A DNA stretch of 42,433 nucleotides. Origin: UBA2253 sp964646985. Lineage in GTDB: Bacteria > Bacillota_I > Bacilli_A > ML615J-28 > CAG-698. A model generated the notes under the pieces. It saw only the letters and a list, made by a program, of their open reading frames with translations. It was not told the origin of the DNA and searched no databases. The DNA is taken from assembly GCA_964646985.1 (NCBI GenBank), contig CAZYFI010000008.1, forward strand, positions 1 through 42,433, given 5' to 3'. Both the position numbers and the translations under genes were made by a program. Shown one piece after another: positions 16,686 through 24,835 of the stretch (its first letter is position 1; each line of letters starts with the position of its first letter).

Positions 16686-17597
16686 TTTTATATTATGATA
16701 AGCAACAGCAATTTGTGCACCTATTTTCGCATTATGATAGATTAATGCTAAATTGGCAGTTAAACTCTTTCCATCTGTCATTTCTTTGATTCTTGAAAGT
16801 AAAAATGGAGTAACTGCTTTGCCTTCAATATGCATATTTTTGCTTTCTATCAATGCTTCTTCGATGATTTGATTCATATCCTTCTCATCCAGTGCATCTT
16901 GTTCTAAAATAGGATTGACAACGAGTATTCCGCCTTTTAATTGCAATTCTTCTTTTGTCCTTATAATATTAGCAATTTCTAAAAAAGAGTCAACTCTAAG
17001 ATTTAATTTTACATGAGAACTTCTTACATAAAAAGCAGGTAGAAAGTTTGTTTGATATCCGATGACTGTCACACCTTTTGTTTCTAGATACTCCATTGTT
17101 TTAGGAAGATCTAAAATGGCTTTCGCCCCAGCACAAATGACTGTCACTTCAGTGTTAGCCAATTCTTCTAAATCGGAAGAGATATCCATGGTTTGTTCGC
17201 TTCCTCGGTGCACTCCACCAATTCCACCAGTTACAAAAAACTTGATATTCGCAAGTTTCGCACAAATCATGGTTGCTGCAACGGTTGTTCCTCCCGTTTG
17301 TTTTAGCGCTAAAGTACTAGCAAAATCAGCTCTTGATACTTTTATTGCATCTTTTGTTTTAGCAATGGTTTCTAACTCTTCATCAGATAACCCGATTTTT
17401 ATTTTACCATTCATAATGGCTATGGTAGCAGGGATTGCATTTTGGTTACGGATGATTTGCTCGACTTTTTTTGCCATCATGATATTTTCTGGATAAGGCA
17501 TGCCATGAGTTATAATGGTTGATTCTAAAGCAACCACTGGTTGATTGTTTTCTAAAGCCAATCTGACTTCATCTTTCATATCTAAATATTTATTCAT
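16683..17597 (-). CDS. psuG: Pseudouridine-5'-phosphate glycosidase
   Basis: 304 residues. PsuG reversibly splits pseudouridine 5'-phosphate into uracil and ribose 5-phosphate. The family motifs ALESTIITHGMPYPEN near the N-terminus (with the catalytic Glu), KVSRAD with the conserved Lys, TGGIGGVHRG, and CAGAKAILDLPKTMEYLET are all present. A TTG start 12 bases further upstream is possible, but GAGG (17607-17604) is well placed for the ATG at 17597. It overlaps the end of the GH2 gene by eight bases. No PsuK kinase or nucleoside transporter is adjacent, so the source of the substrate in this operon is unclear. Confidence 0.93.
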   Translation of the reverse strand: MNKYLDMKDEVRLALENNQPVVALESTIITHGMPYPENIMMAKKVEQIIRNQNAIPATIAIMNGKIKIGLSDEELETIAKTKDAIKVSRADFASTLALKQTGGTTVAATMICAKLANIKFFVTGGIGGVHRGSEQTMDISSDLEELANTEVTVICAGAKAILDLPKTMEYLETKGVTVIGYQTNFLPAFYVRSSHVKLNLRVDSFLEIANIIRTKEELQLKGGILVVNPILEQDALDEKDMNQIIEEALIESKNMHIEGKAVTPFLLSRIKEMTDGKSLTANLALIYHNAKIGAQIAVAYHNIK

Positions 17598-19347
17598 TTT
17601 TTTCCTCAAACACCATTAATAGTTTTTTATGAATATCTAATAAGGATTGTGGATTGATTTTAACGACCTCACGATCATAAGTAACAAGTCCGTTCGTTTC
17701 TTCTTCTACGTCACTTAATTGTGTATAAATGCAAGCGCATAATCCATTTTTAATACTAGGGATGATTTCTTCAAGGTATAACTTTTCAATCGCTTGGGAT
17801 AGTGAAGATAACGAAGCAAACTTACGATAACCAAACTCTTTAGAAAGATGATAAGAGTGCAAAGCAATTTTGTGAGAGAACCCGCCAAATTCACTTAAAA
17901 CAACTGGCCTTGATTCTTTTTCGATATTTATTTTTTTAAAATAAATATGTTTGCTTGCGAAATCACATACACCTTGATCAAACCAACCGCTGACAGCATC
18001 GATTAATCTAGTATTATCGAGAGATTTAAGAAAGTCATAGTTTATTTGACTTTGAAATTGTCCCCAACCTTCATTAAATATTGTCCAAATAATAATCGAA
18101 GGGTGATGTTGAAGTAAGGTGACGGTTGCTTTTACTTCATTAAAAAAACTTTGTTTTTCAATTTCTAACTCTCTGCCAAATGTTTTGAGATTTTTTTGGT
18201 CATCACAGCTTTTGATTCCTAAAATCGGCAAAATAGACATTTTTGGCAAAGAATAACGACCACCACTGACAAAGTCTTGCCAAACGAGCATGCCCAAACG
18301 ATCACAATGATAGTACCATCTTGATGGTTCGATCTTCACATGCTTTCGCAAAACCTGAAAACCCATTTGTTTCATGGTTGAAATATCATCTATGAAAGCT
18401 TGATCACAAGCAGGGGTATATAAACCGTCAGAATAATAACCTTGATCTAAAACACCACTTAAAAACACTTCTTTGTTGTTTAAGAAAATTGCCTTGGCAA
18501 ATGTTCCATCCCCAATTGATATTTTTCGCATTGCAAAATAACTTTCCACATAATCTGTTTTTGTTTCAATGGTTACTTCATATAAATGTGGCTGATTAAT
18601 ATTCCAAGGAATGAAATTGTTTAGAGAAATAAAAAAGTTGGATTCTTTAAACTTTTTTTCTACAACCAATTTTTTATTTGACCATATTTTTACAACACCA
18701 GATAAATCTTTATTGTAAGGAATTTGAAATTCTACTTTGCTTTCATCATAATGAGTTTTGATGATGAGGTCTTTGATATAATGATGATTGACGGATTCAA
18801 TCCAAACAGACTGCCATATTCCAGTAATTGGCGTATACCAAATACCACTAGGCTTAATGTGCTGTTTGCCATAAGCTTGAAAACTTTGATTGCTTGGGTC
18901 GGTAACCATCACTACCAATTCATTTTCTTCTTTTAGATAGTTAGTAATATCAATGGAAAAAGGAAAATACCCTCCTTCATGGACAAAAACTTGAGTTTGA
19001 TTGAGATAGATAACCGCCTTTTGATCAACTGCACCAAAATGCAATAAAACAATGTCTTTTAAAAATTTTTTTGGAAGCGAAAAAAAACGACGATAACATA
19101 AAAATTCGCTTGGCTTTACACGCTTATGTACTTTAGAAAGCAACGATTCGATTGGAAATGGAACCAATATTTTTCCGTCATAGTTTGTTGGAATTTCATT
19201 TTTTTCTGAAAGATGATAATCCCAAAAACCATTTAAATTAAAATATGAGTTTCTTACCAATTGCGGTCTTGGATACTCTGGCCAAGGATTGTTTTCATCT
19301 AAAAGCTTGGCATATTTGGTGTATAGTTTTTGTGTTTTCAAAATCAC
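17590..19347 (-). CDS. Glycoside hydrolase family 2 protein (beta-glycosidase)
   Basis: 585 residues. The N-terminal sugar-binding jelly roll is recognised by RNSYFNLNGFWDYHLSEK and GYFPFSIDITNYLKEENELVVMV. An immunoglobulin-like middle domain and a TIM barrel follow, with the acid/base Glu in FNEGWGQ (about residue 425) and the nucleophile Glu in LSEFGGFS (about residue 486). There is no signal peptide, so it is probably cytoplasmic, acting on imported oligosaccharides such as beta-galactosides or beta-glucuronides; the exact sugar is not predictable. The start is GTG, sharing its G with the TAG stop of the upstream gene, an unusual but clear one-base overlap. Middle gene of a three-gene operon. 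Confidence 0.88.
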   Translation of the reverse strand: MILKTQKLYTKYAKLLDENNPWPEYPRPQLVRNSYFNLNGFWDYHLSEKNEIPTNYDGKILVPFPIESLLSKVHKRVKPSEFLCYRRFFSLPKKFLKDIVLLHFGAVDQKAVIYLNQTQVFVHEGGYFPFSIDITNYLKEENELVVMVTDPSNQSFQAYGKQHIKPSGIWYTPITGIWQSVWIESVNHHYIKDLIIKTHYDESKVEFQIPYNKDLSGVVKIWSNKKLVVEKKFKESNFFISLNNFIPWNINQPHLYEVTIETKTDYVESYFAMRKISIGDGTFAKAIFLNNKEVFLSGVLDQGYYSDGLYTPACDQAFIDDISTMKQMGFQVLRKHVKIEPSRWYYHCDRLGMLVWQDFVSGGRYSLPKMSILPILGIKSCDDQKNLKTFGRELEIEKQSFFNEVKATVTLLQHHPSIIIWTIFNEGWGQFQSQINYDFLKSLDNTRLIDAVSGWFDQGVCDFASKHIYFKKINIEKESRPVVLSEFGGFSHKIALHSYHLSKEFGYRKFASLSSLSQAIEKLYLEEIIPSIKNGLCACIYTQLSDVEEETNGLVTYDREVVKINPQSLLDIHKKLLMVFEEKNE

Positions 19348-19790
19348 TAATCTCTTTTCTGAAATACTTGTACGATTGTTGTGGTAAATTGCGTATCTAA
19401 ATAACTTCCTGTTTGGTTTCTACTCAATGTGCCATTTTGATATGTAAAAACTTCTTGAGGAAAAATCAAGGCTTCAACAGGATTTTGTCCTTCTGAATAA
19501 GTTAAGGTTACTTTATCTTTTTCTCTTGTAAAAGTCCCAGTTGCTATTGTTTCCGTTTCAGAATCAGTAATCAATGAAGTAATGGTAAAGGTACGATTGA
19601 TATTTAAATCAATGCGATAATATTCATAATTTCTTAACATGTTCACTGGTTCACCTGATGTTTGCTCTGTGTAGAGGGTACATTCATAATTCCCAAACAC
19701 ACCAAATGTTTGCATATACGTTAGAGCGAACAAACTGAGGGTGATCAAACCAACAAAGACGAAAACTCCAATCATTATTTTCTTGCGCAT
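19347..19790 (-). CDS. Small membrane-anchored protein of unknown function
   Basis: 147 residues. A basic N-terminus and one hydrophobic helix (about residues 5-25) anchor it, with the rest predicted outside. The outer part is Thr-rich beta-sheet-like sequence (FGNYECTLYTEQ, ATGTFTREKDKVTLTY), reminiscent of lipocalin-like 'DUF' domains that read as an eight-strand barrel. I do not recognise a specific family. AAGGAG lies six bases before the ATG. It heads the operon with GH2 and psuG. Confidence 0.75.
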   Translation of the reverse strand: MRKKIMIGVFVFVGLITLSLFALTYMQTFGVFGNYECTLYTEQTSGEPVNMLRNYEYYRIDLNINRTFTITSLITDSETETIATGTFTREKDKVTLTYSEGQNPVEALIFPQEVFTYQNGTLSRNQTGSYLDTQFTTTIVQVFQKRD

Positions 19791-19824
19791 ATTATTTCTC
19801 CTTTAATGGCGATATTACCAAATT

Positions 19825-19833
19825 AGTATAGCA
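19825..19833 (-). promoter_or_regulatory. Extended -10 promoter of the GH2-psuG operon
   Basis: On the minus strand TGCTATACT, an extended -10 (TGn plus TATACT at 19830-19825), about 35 bases before the operon's first start codon. The -35 is weak. Confidence 0.55.
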
Positions 19834-19873
19834 TAAATAACAGGGAAATAAAAACGTTTTTTTACAAAACTAG

Positions 19874-19901
19874 TTGCATTCGTCGGGAAAACGTGTATAA
19901 T
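19874..19901 (+). promoter_or_regulatory. feoA promoter
   Basis: TTGCAT (19874-19879), 16-base spacer, TATAAT (19896-19901). The predicted transcription start falls inside the adjacent palindrome. Confidence 0.75.
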
Positions 19902-19907
19902 AAAAGT

Positions 19908-19925
19908 AGTTAGCATATGCTAACT
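19908..19925. promoter_or_regulatory. Palindromic operator upstream of feoA
   Basis: Perfect 18-bp palindrome AGTTAGCATATGCTAACT covering the predicted transcription start, between the -10 and the ribosome site. The same GTTAGCA-NN-TGCTAAC core recurs before feoB. The shape is like DtxR/IdeR-type sites (TTAG...CTAA), so an iron-responsive repressor site is likely. An ATG at 19917 falls inside it and is not the start codon. Confidence 0.8.
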
Positions 19926-19937
19926 TTGGAGGAGAAC

Positions 19938-20306
19938 ATGACATGGAATGAGCAGCCAAACAAATTGGCAAACGAAAACAACCATAAACATCGACATCGT
20001 CATTTTTTCTTTCGAGAACAAAAAGGTAGTCAAACAGCAGTAACCATACAGCCCCAATTAACAACGCTAAAAGATATCAAAATTGGCGAATGTGCTGAAG
20101 TCGTTGAAATCAATGCCAGAGGACCATTGCGAAGACGTTTTATGGATATGGGAATTACTAGAGGTACTATGATCGAAGTCATGAAGTATGCACCAATGGG
20201 AGACCCCATGGAACTTCGTTTGCGAAACTATGTACTTTCTATCCGCAAAAGCGAAGCCGAATTGATTATTGTACAAAATAGCACATGTAAACAAAAAGCG
20301 AAGTAG
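19938..20306 (+). CDS. feoA: Ferrous iron transport protein A, with His-rich N-terminal extension
   Basis: 122-residue protein. The C-terminal ~75 residues are the FeoA SH3-like domain: TLKDIKIGECAEVVEI, RGPLRRRFMDMGITRGTMIEV, and PMGDPMELRLRNYVLSIRKSEA. It assists FeoB in Fe2+ uptake at the inner face of the membrane. Normal FeoA is about 75-85 residues; here about 45 extra residues precede it, including HKHRHRHFFF, which could bind metal. The start at 19938 is set by GGAGGAG (19928-19934), because the upstream in-frame ATG lies inside the operator. feoB follows. Confidence 0.92.
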   Translation: MTWNEQPNKLANENNHKHRHRHFFFREQKGSQTAVTIQPQLTTLKDIKIGECAEVVEINARGPLRRRFMDMGITRGTMIEVMKYAPMGDPMELRLRNYVLSIRKSEAELIIVQNSTCKQKAK

Positions 20307-20325
20307 TCCTTCGCTCTTATTTTTG
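20297..20325 (+). terminator. Hairpin between feoA and feoB (possible attenuator)
   Basis: AGCGAAG (20297-20303) pairs with CTTCGCT (20309-20315), followed by a CTTATTTTT tail. It overlaps the feoA stop and could partly end transcription before feoB. Confidence 0.6.
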
Positions 20326-20333
20326 CGATAAAG

Positions 20334-20349
20334 GTTAGCAGTTGCTAAC
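20334..20349. promoter_or_regulatory. Second palindromic operator, upstream of feoB
   Basis: GTTAGCA-GT-TGCTAAC, the same half-sites and two-base centre as the site before feoA, placed directly before the feoB ribosome site AAGGAGG. It suggests feoB has its own regulated promoter or that the repressor also blocks read-through. Confidence 0.75.
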
Positions 20350-20361
20350 TAAGGAGGAACT

Positions 20362-22473
20362 ATGATTAGAATTGGATTAGTAGGCAACCCGAATAGTGGG
20401 AAAACAACCATCTTCAACGTGTTGACAGGAAGTAGACAATATGTTGGGAATTGGCCCGGAGTAACGGTTGCAAAGAAAGAAGGCCGCATTGGTAACGATA
20501 TTTTGATTACCGATCTTCCAGGAATTTATTCGTTATCTCCTTATTCAAAAGAAGAAATCATTACAAGAGATTATATTCTATCGAATCAAGTTGATGTCAT
20601 CATCAATATTATAGATGGAACAAATTTAGAGCGAAATCTCTATTTAACAACGCAAATACTTGAAATGCAAATTCCTACCATCGTCGCTTTAAACATGATG
20701 GATGAAGTAGAAAAACGAGAAATAAAAATCAATGTAGATGCGTTGTCTAAGCAGCTTGGTGTACTTGTTGTGCCAATTAGTGCCAAAAAAAACCATGGTT
20801 TAAAAGAACTTATTAACAAAGCGATCGAAGTTGTAAAAGAAAAACAAAGACCTTCATTGAATATTTATTCTCTTGAGCTTGGGTTTGTGTTAGAAAAGAT
20901 TCAAAGTGTTGCTCAATGTTCTTTTTTTGAAGCAATCAAATTAATGGAGAGCGATAAAAACATACTTGAAAAATATAATAACGAAGAAGTCTTCCAAATC
21001 GTTCAAAACTATGAAACGAAACGAAACGAAGATGGTGAAAGCATGATTGCGAGCGAACGATATCGATATTCAGAGCAATTAAAAACCAAAGTGCTTGTTT
21101 CAAAGAAAAAAATAAAGAAAACCACATCAGAAAAAATAGATGGGTTGTTAACAAATAAATATTTAGCGCTACCTATTTTTGCCCTCATTATGTTTTTCAT
21201 TTATTATACAGCTATTACTTTAATTGGGAGCAGTGTAGTAGGATTGACAGAACAATTTTTTAATTGGTTGGGAAATGCACTTAGCAATTGGCTCATAAGC
21301 ATTGAAAGTCCAAATTGGTTGCTTGATTTGGCAGTCAACGGAATTATTGGAGGTGTAGGTTCAGTTATTAGTTTTTTGCCACAGTTATTTGTTTTGTTTT
21401 TGTTTTTAACTATTTTAGAAGATAGTGGTTATATGTCACGTGTTGCCTTTATTATGGATCGAATGTTTCGTAAATTTGGCTTATCGGGAAAATCATTTAT
21501 TCCGATGCTTTTGGGAACGGGTTGTTCGGTTCCTGCAATTATGTCGAGTAGAACCATTAGTAACGAAAACGAACAAAAGATGACTGTAATGCTCGTTCCT
21601 TTTATTCCTTGCGGAGCGAAACTTCCGGTATTTGCTTTGTTTGTGGGGACCTTTTTTCACCCACTTGTTTCAGCAAGTCTTTATTTTTTAGGCGTTTTTG
21701 TTGTCATCATTGTTGGAATGATTTTAAAAAAGACGAAGTATTTTAAAGGAGAGGCATCTCCGTTTATTCTTGAATTGGTTGATTACCATCTTCCCAATCC
21801 AAAAAGTGTGTTATTACAAGTGTGGGAACGAACGAAGTCCTTCTTATTGAAAGCTGGCACAATTATCTTTTTAGCATCCGTTATTATTTGGTTTTTTTCT
21901 TCTTTTTCTTGGTCGATGCAGATGGTTGATAATCCAAGTGATTCTATTCTTGCCAATATTGGTAGACTTATTTCTTGGGTTTTTATTCCTCTTGGATTTG
22001 GAAATTGGCAATCTGCGGTTGCTTTAATGGTCGGGACAATTGCGAAAGAAAATATTGTATCGACTTTTGGAATTGTGTTAAATGCTGGAGATTCGCAACA
22101 AAACTTAATGGCTGCGATTCGCATTTTATTTCAACAAGAACAAGCAGCAGCTTTCTCATTTATTGTATTTGTTCTATTGTCCGCTCCTTGTGTTGCTGCA
22201 ATTGCGGCAACCAAGAAAGAATTAATCACCTGGAAGCTTACCTTAATCACCATTGCTATGCAAACTATGATCGCTTATTTGGTAAGTTTAACGATATATC
22301 AAGTTGGAACATTATGGATTTCTTCTAATACATTTAAAGTTATTGTAGTAATTGGTGTGATTGCTTTATTCTTACTATTTGTAATCCTTTATTTATTAAA
22401 AAAACGTAAGGAACTATTATGTATTGGGTGTAGTAGTACCAATTGTGATTCTTGTAAAACCCAAAAAAGGTAA
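20362..22473 (+). CDS. feoB: Ferrous iron transport protein B
   Basis: 703 residues. FeoB is the membrane Fe2+ transporter with an N-terminal GTPase. G-protein motifs are GNPNSGKTT (G1, residues 8-16), GNWPGVTVAKKEG (G2/FeoB signature), DLPGIYSLSPYS (G3) and NMMDE (G4). A helical spacer leads to the core with about eight to ten membrane helices, including the gate motifs LEDSGYMSRVAFIMDR and PCGAKLPVF. The tail ends CIGCSSTNCDSCKTQKR, four cysteines beyond the last helix, similar to small FeoB-associated Cys-rich proteins and a possible FeoC-like role (inference). The AAGGAGG ribosome site is well placed. Confidence 0.97.
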   Translation: MIRIGLVGNPNSGKTTIFNVLTGSRQYVGNWPGVTVAKKEGRIGNDILITDLPGIYSLSPYSKEEIITRDYILSNQVDVIINIIDGTNLERNLYLTTQILEMQIPTIVALNMMDEVEKREIKINVDALSKQLGVLVVPISAKKNHGLKELINKAIEVVKEKQRPSLNIYSLELGFVLEKIQSVAQCSFFEAIKLMESDKNILEKYNNEEVFQIVQNYETKRNEDGESMIASERYRYSEQLKTKVLVSKKKIKKTTSEKIDGLLTNKYLALPIFALIMFFIYYTAITLIGSSVVGLTEQFFNWLGNALSNWLISIESPNWLLDLAVNGIIGGVGSVISFLPQLFVLFLFLTILEDSGYMSRVAFIMDRMFRKFGLSGKSFIPMLLGTGCSVPAIMSSRTISNENEQKMTVMLVPFIPCGAKLPVFALFVGTFFHPLVSASLYFLGVFVVIIVGMILKKTKYFKGEASPFILELVDYHLPNPKSVLLQVWERTKSFLLKAGTIIFLASVIIWFFSSFSWSMQMVDNPSDSILANIGRLISWVFIPLGFGNWQSAVALMVGTIAKENIVSTFGIVLNAGDSQQNLMAAIRILFQQEQAAAFSFIVFVLLSAPCVAAIAATKKELITWKLTLITIAMQTMIAYLVSLTIYQVGTLWISSNTFKVIVVIGVIALFLLFVILYLLKKRKELLCIGCSSTNCDSCKTQKR

Positions 22474-22502
22474 TTGCGAAAAAGGTTTGAATGCGATATA
22501 AT
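22474..22502 (+). promoter_or_regulatory. Promoter of the M6 metalloprotease gene
   Basis: TTGCGA (22474-22479), 17-base spacer, TATAAT (22497-22502). It begins right after the feoB stop and contains an in-frame ATG (22491) that is therefore not the start. Confidence 0.8.
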
Positions 22503-22523
22503 ACAACATACGTAGGTAATAAT

Positions 22524-24743
22524 ATGAAACGATTTGTTTTACAATTTATTTTAATGTTCTCCGTTATGATTTTCTTAACTGGTTGCTTGTTCCCAGCACA
22601 AAAAAAGATAGAAGATGTCTATCAAGGACTATTTGCCGGGGCAGATCTTTCTTCTATAACAACTGACTTACATTTTCCTACCTATGTTGATGGAGTGGAA
22701 ATTTCTTGGTATTCTAACGATTGGGATGTCATTGATAGCGATGGTCATATTACCAGAGGGGAAGAAGATCAAACAGTCATGATTGATGTTTCTTTGACCT
22801 ATCAAGGCAGCATTGAACTTCGCCAGTTTGAGATTACTGTTTTAAAACGTTCGTTATATCCAATTAGTAAAGTAACAAGCGCTAATGAAAATGAACTTGT
22901 AACTGTGAATGGAAACGTAGTAGGAACCATTGGAAACAGCATATATCTTCATGATGGAGTAGATGGCATTGTTGTAGAAAATGTTGAGGTAACGTTGCAA
23001 CAAAACGAATACGTTGTGATGAAGGGAATCAAACAAACAAAAGAAAACATGGTTTCTTTGTTGTTTGAAGAAAAGCTTCCTAGTGAAGGAATTAGTTTTA
23101 CGTTACCGATTATAAAGGCTAATGATTTTTCACAAATAACAAAGTTATACTATCCATACAAAATAGAGCAAGCAAAGATAGTGGCTTTGCCAAGTGAAGA
23201 TGATTTGGTTGGAGATATCACATTTGTTGTAGAAGATAGTTTGTTGCATCAGTTTGATATTGTCATTCCTCAAAATCATCGCAATTATACTTCTTTAAAA
23301 ACACAAGTTGGATTATTTCAACTCGATGATAAAATCAATATGGATCATCTTGTCTTCACAAGTCTTTCTAATCAGCAATTCACTTATGTAGAAGAATCAA
23401 CTTATGAATTGTTTTCTCTTGAACCTCAAGAAGCATTCTATCCTAATTTAGATGATATGGTATTGCTCGATGAATTGTTAACACAAACAGACATAACAGT
23501 AGGGATTCCTAGTTTAGGGACAACGCATGCCTTAATCATCCCCGTTGATTTTACTGATTATCGTTTTTCTCAAACTGATTTAGAAAAGTTGGATTTGGCT
23601 TTCTTTGGCACTTCAGAACAAACGGGCTGGGAAAGTGTGAAAAGTTATTATGAAAAAAGTTCTTTTGGAAAGTTTACTTTTCAAGGGACCATTCTTGACA
23701 CCTTTCATACAAACCGTCAGGCTTCTTACTATTCTCAACTTTACAAACGAGGATTTGATGCCGATTATGAGATTGTAAAAGCGGCACTTGAGTATTATGA
23801 TGCTGAGATTGATTATTCTCTTTATGATCAAAACAACGATAATTATATTGATGCTTTGTATTTTATTTATGCAGCTCCCGTCTATTTTGATGATGTTCCA
23901 TTATCAACGAATAATGTTGATTTATGGTGGGCTTATGTTTACCAATACTTTACTGATGATTATGAATATTATGATGGAGTGGAAGCCAACTATTATTTAT
24001 GGGCAGGGTTGGATTTCATTGATGAACCATTGATTGATGATGGATTCGATTCACAATATATCACGGCAAATGCAGCAACATACATTCATGAAACTGGACA
24101 CATGCTAGGGTTAGAAGATTATTATGATTATGATGATCAAATTGGGTTGGACGGTGGTTTGGGTGGAGCGGATATGATGGATTTTACGGTTGGAGATCAT
24201 AATCCGTTTTCTAAAATGATATTGGGTTGGGTGAATCCTTTGGTGGTTACAGAGCAATCCATTACCGTTACCTTGAAGCCTTTTTCTACAAGCGGAGAAG
24301 TCATATTGATTGCCAACAAATGGAATGATACTTATTATGATGAATATCTACTCATTGATTTTTATACTCCAACACACTTAAATGAAGCGCATGCAGATTA
24401 TAATGGGTTGTTTTCTGATTATGGAGTGCGTATCTTCCATGTTGATGCCATCGTAAGCCAAGAGGAGGGTTCTTCACAAAACGAAGACGGTTATTATTCG
24501 GTCTTTTCTTATAACAATAGTGACACCAATCGCAAGTTAATCAAATTAATCGAAGCTGATGGCAACTATTCGATTGAGTCAACTGCAGTAGCAAGCAATA
24601 GCGATTTGTATATTACTGGTGATATTTTTGGGAAAACAAGTTATCCAAGTTATCGTTGGTATGATGGTGATTTTATTTCTTTCACAATCGAAATTCTGAG
24701 CATAACACAAGAAGAAGCTATTATAACAATCACATATAAATAA
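22524..24743 (+). CDS. M6-family metalloprotease-domain lipoprotein
   Basis: About 739 residues. A lipoprotein signal with lipobox LTGC (about residue 20) anchors it outside the cell. Next is an 'atrophied bacterial Ig' type domain (about residues 40-115: VEISWYSNDWDVIDSDGHITRG). An OB-fold-like region follows (about 120-180), then a long middle domain and a metzincin-like catalytic part with the zinc motif HETGHMLGLEDYYD near residue 521, which fits the M6 (immune inhibitor A) pattern HExxHxxGxxD. The remainder is beta-rich and very Asp/Tyr-rich. A surface protease; its targets are unknown. It has its own promoter, so it is not simply part of the feo operon. Confidence 0.85.
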   Translation: MKRFVLQFILMFSVMIFLTGCLFPAQKKIEDVYQGLFAGADLSSITTDLHFPTYVDGVEISWYSNDWDVIDSDGHITRGEEDQTVMIDVSLTYQGSIELRQFEITVLKRSLYPISKVTSANENELVTVNGNVVGTIGNSIYLHDGVDGIVVENVEVTLQQNEYVVMKGIKQTKENMVSLLFEEKLPSEGISFTLPIIKANDFSQITKLYYPYKIEQAKIVALPSEDDLVGDITFVVEDSLLHQFDIVIPQNHRNYTSLKTQVGLFQLDDKINMDHLVFTSLSNQQFTYVEESTYELFSLEPQEAFYPNLDDMVLLDELLTQTDITVGIPSLGTTHALIIPVDFTDYRFSQTDLEKLDLAFFGTSEQTGWESVKSYYEKSSFGKFTFQGTILDTFHTNRQASYYSQLYKRGFDADYEIVKAALEYYDAEIDYSLYDQNNDNYIDALYFIYAAPVYFDDVPLSTNNVDLWWAYVYQYFTDDYEYYDGVEANYYLWAGLDFIDEPLIDDGFDSQYITANAATYIHETGHMLGLEDYYDYDDQIGLDGGLGGADMMDFTVGDHNPFSKMILGWVNPLVVTEQSITVTLKPFSTSGEVILIANKWNDTYYDEYLLIDFYTPTHLNEAHADYNGLFSDYGVRIFHVDAIVSQEEGSSQNEDGYYSVFSYNNSDTNRKLIKLIEADGNYSIESTAVASNSDLYITGDIFGKTSYPSYRWYDGDFISFTIEILSITQEEAIITITYK

Positions 24744-24772
24744 AATGATTCTCACAAAGAGAATCATTTTTA
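24742..24772 (+). terminator. Terminator after the M6 protease gene
   Basis: AAAATGATTCTC (24742-24753) and GAGAATCATTTT (24759-24770), a perfect 12-bp stem with a short loop and T tail. Confidence 0.88.
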
Positions 24773-24835
24773 CTATTAAGAGTGTTCATTTATGGATAAT
24801 TATGGTAAAATAAAATAGAGAAAAAAGGTGGAAAT

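Noticed and set aside
17062..17496. 144-residue open frame on the plus strand inside psuG
   Set aside because: Antisense shadow of a clear psuG; composition biased and no ribosome site.
19917..19937. ATG 19917 as start of feoA
   Set aside because: It is inside the palindromic operator, and GGAGGAG follows it; 19938 has the correct ribosome site.
22491..22523. ATG 22491 as start of the metalloprotease
   Set aside because: It lies inside the promoter (its first bases abut TATAAT 22497-22502), so it would not be transcribed; ATG 22524 gives a proper lipoprotein signal.
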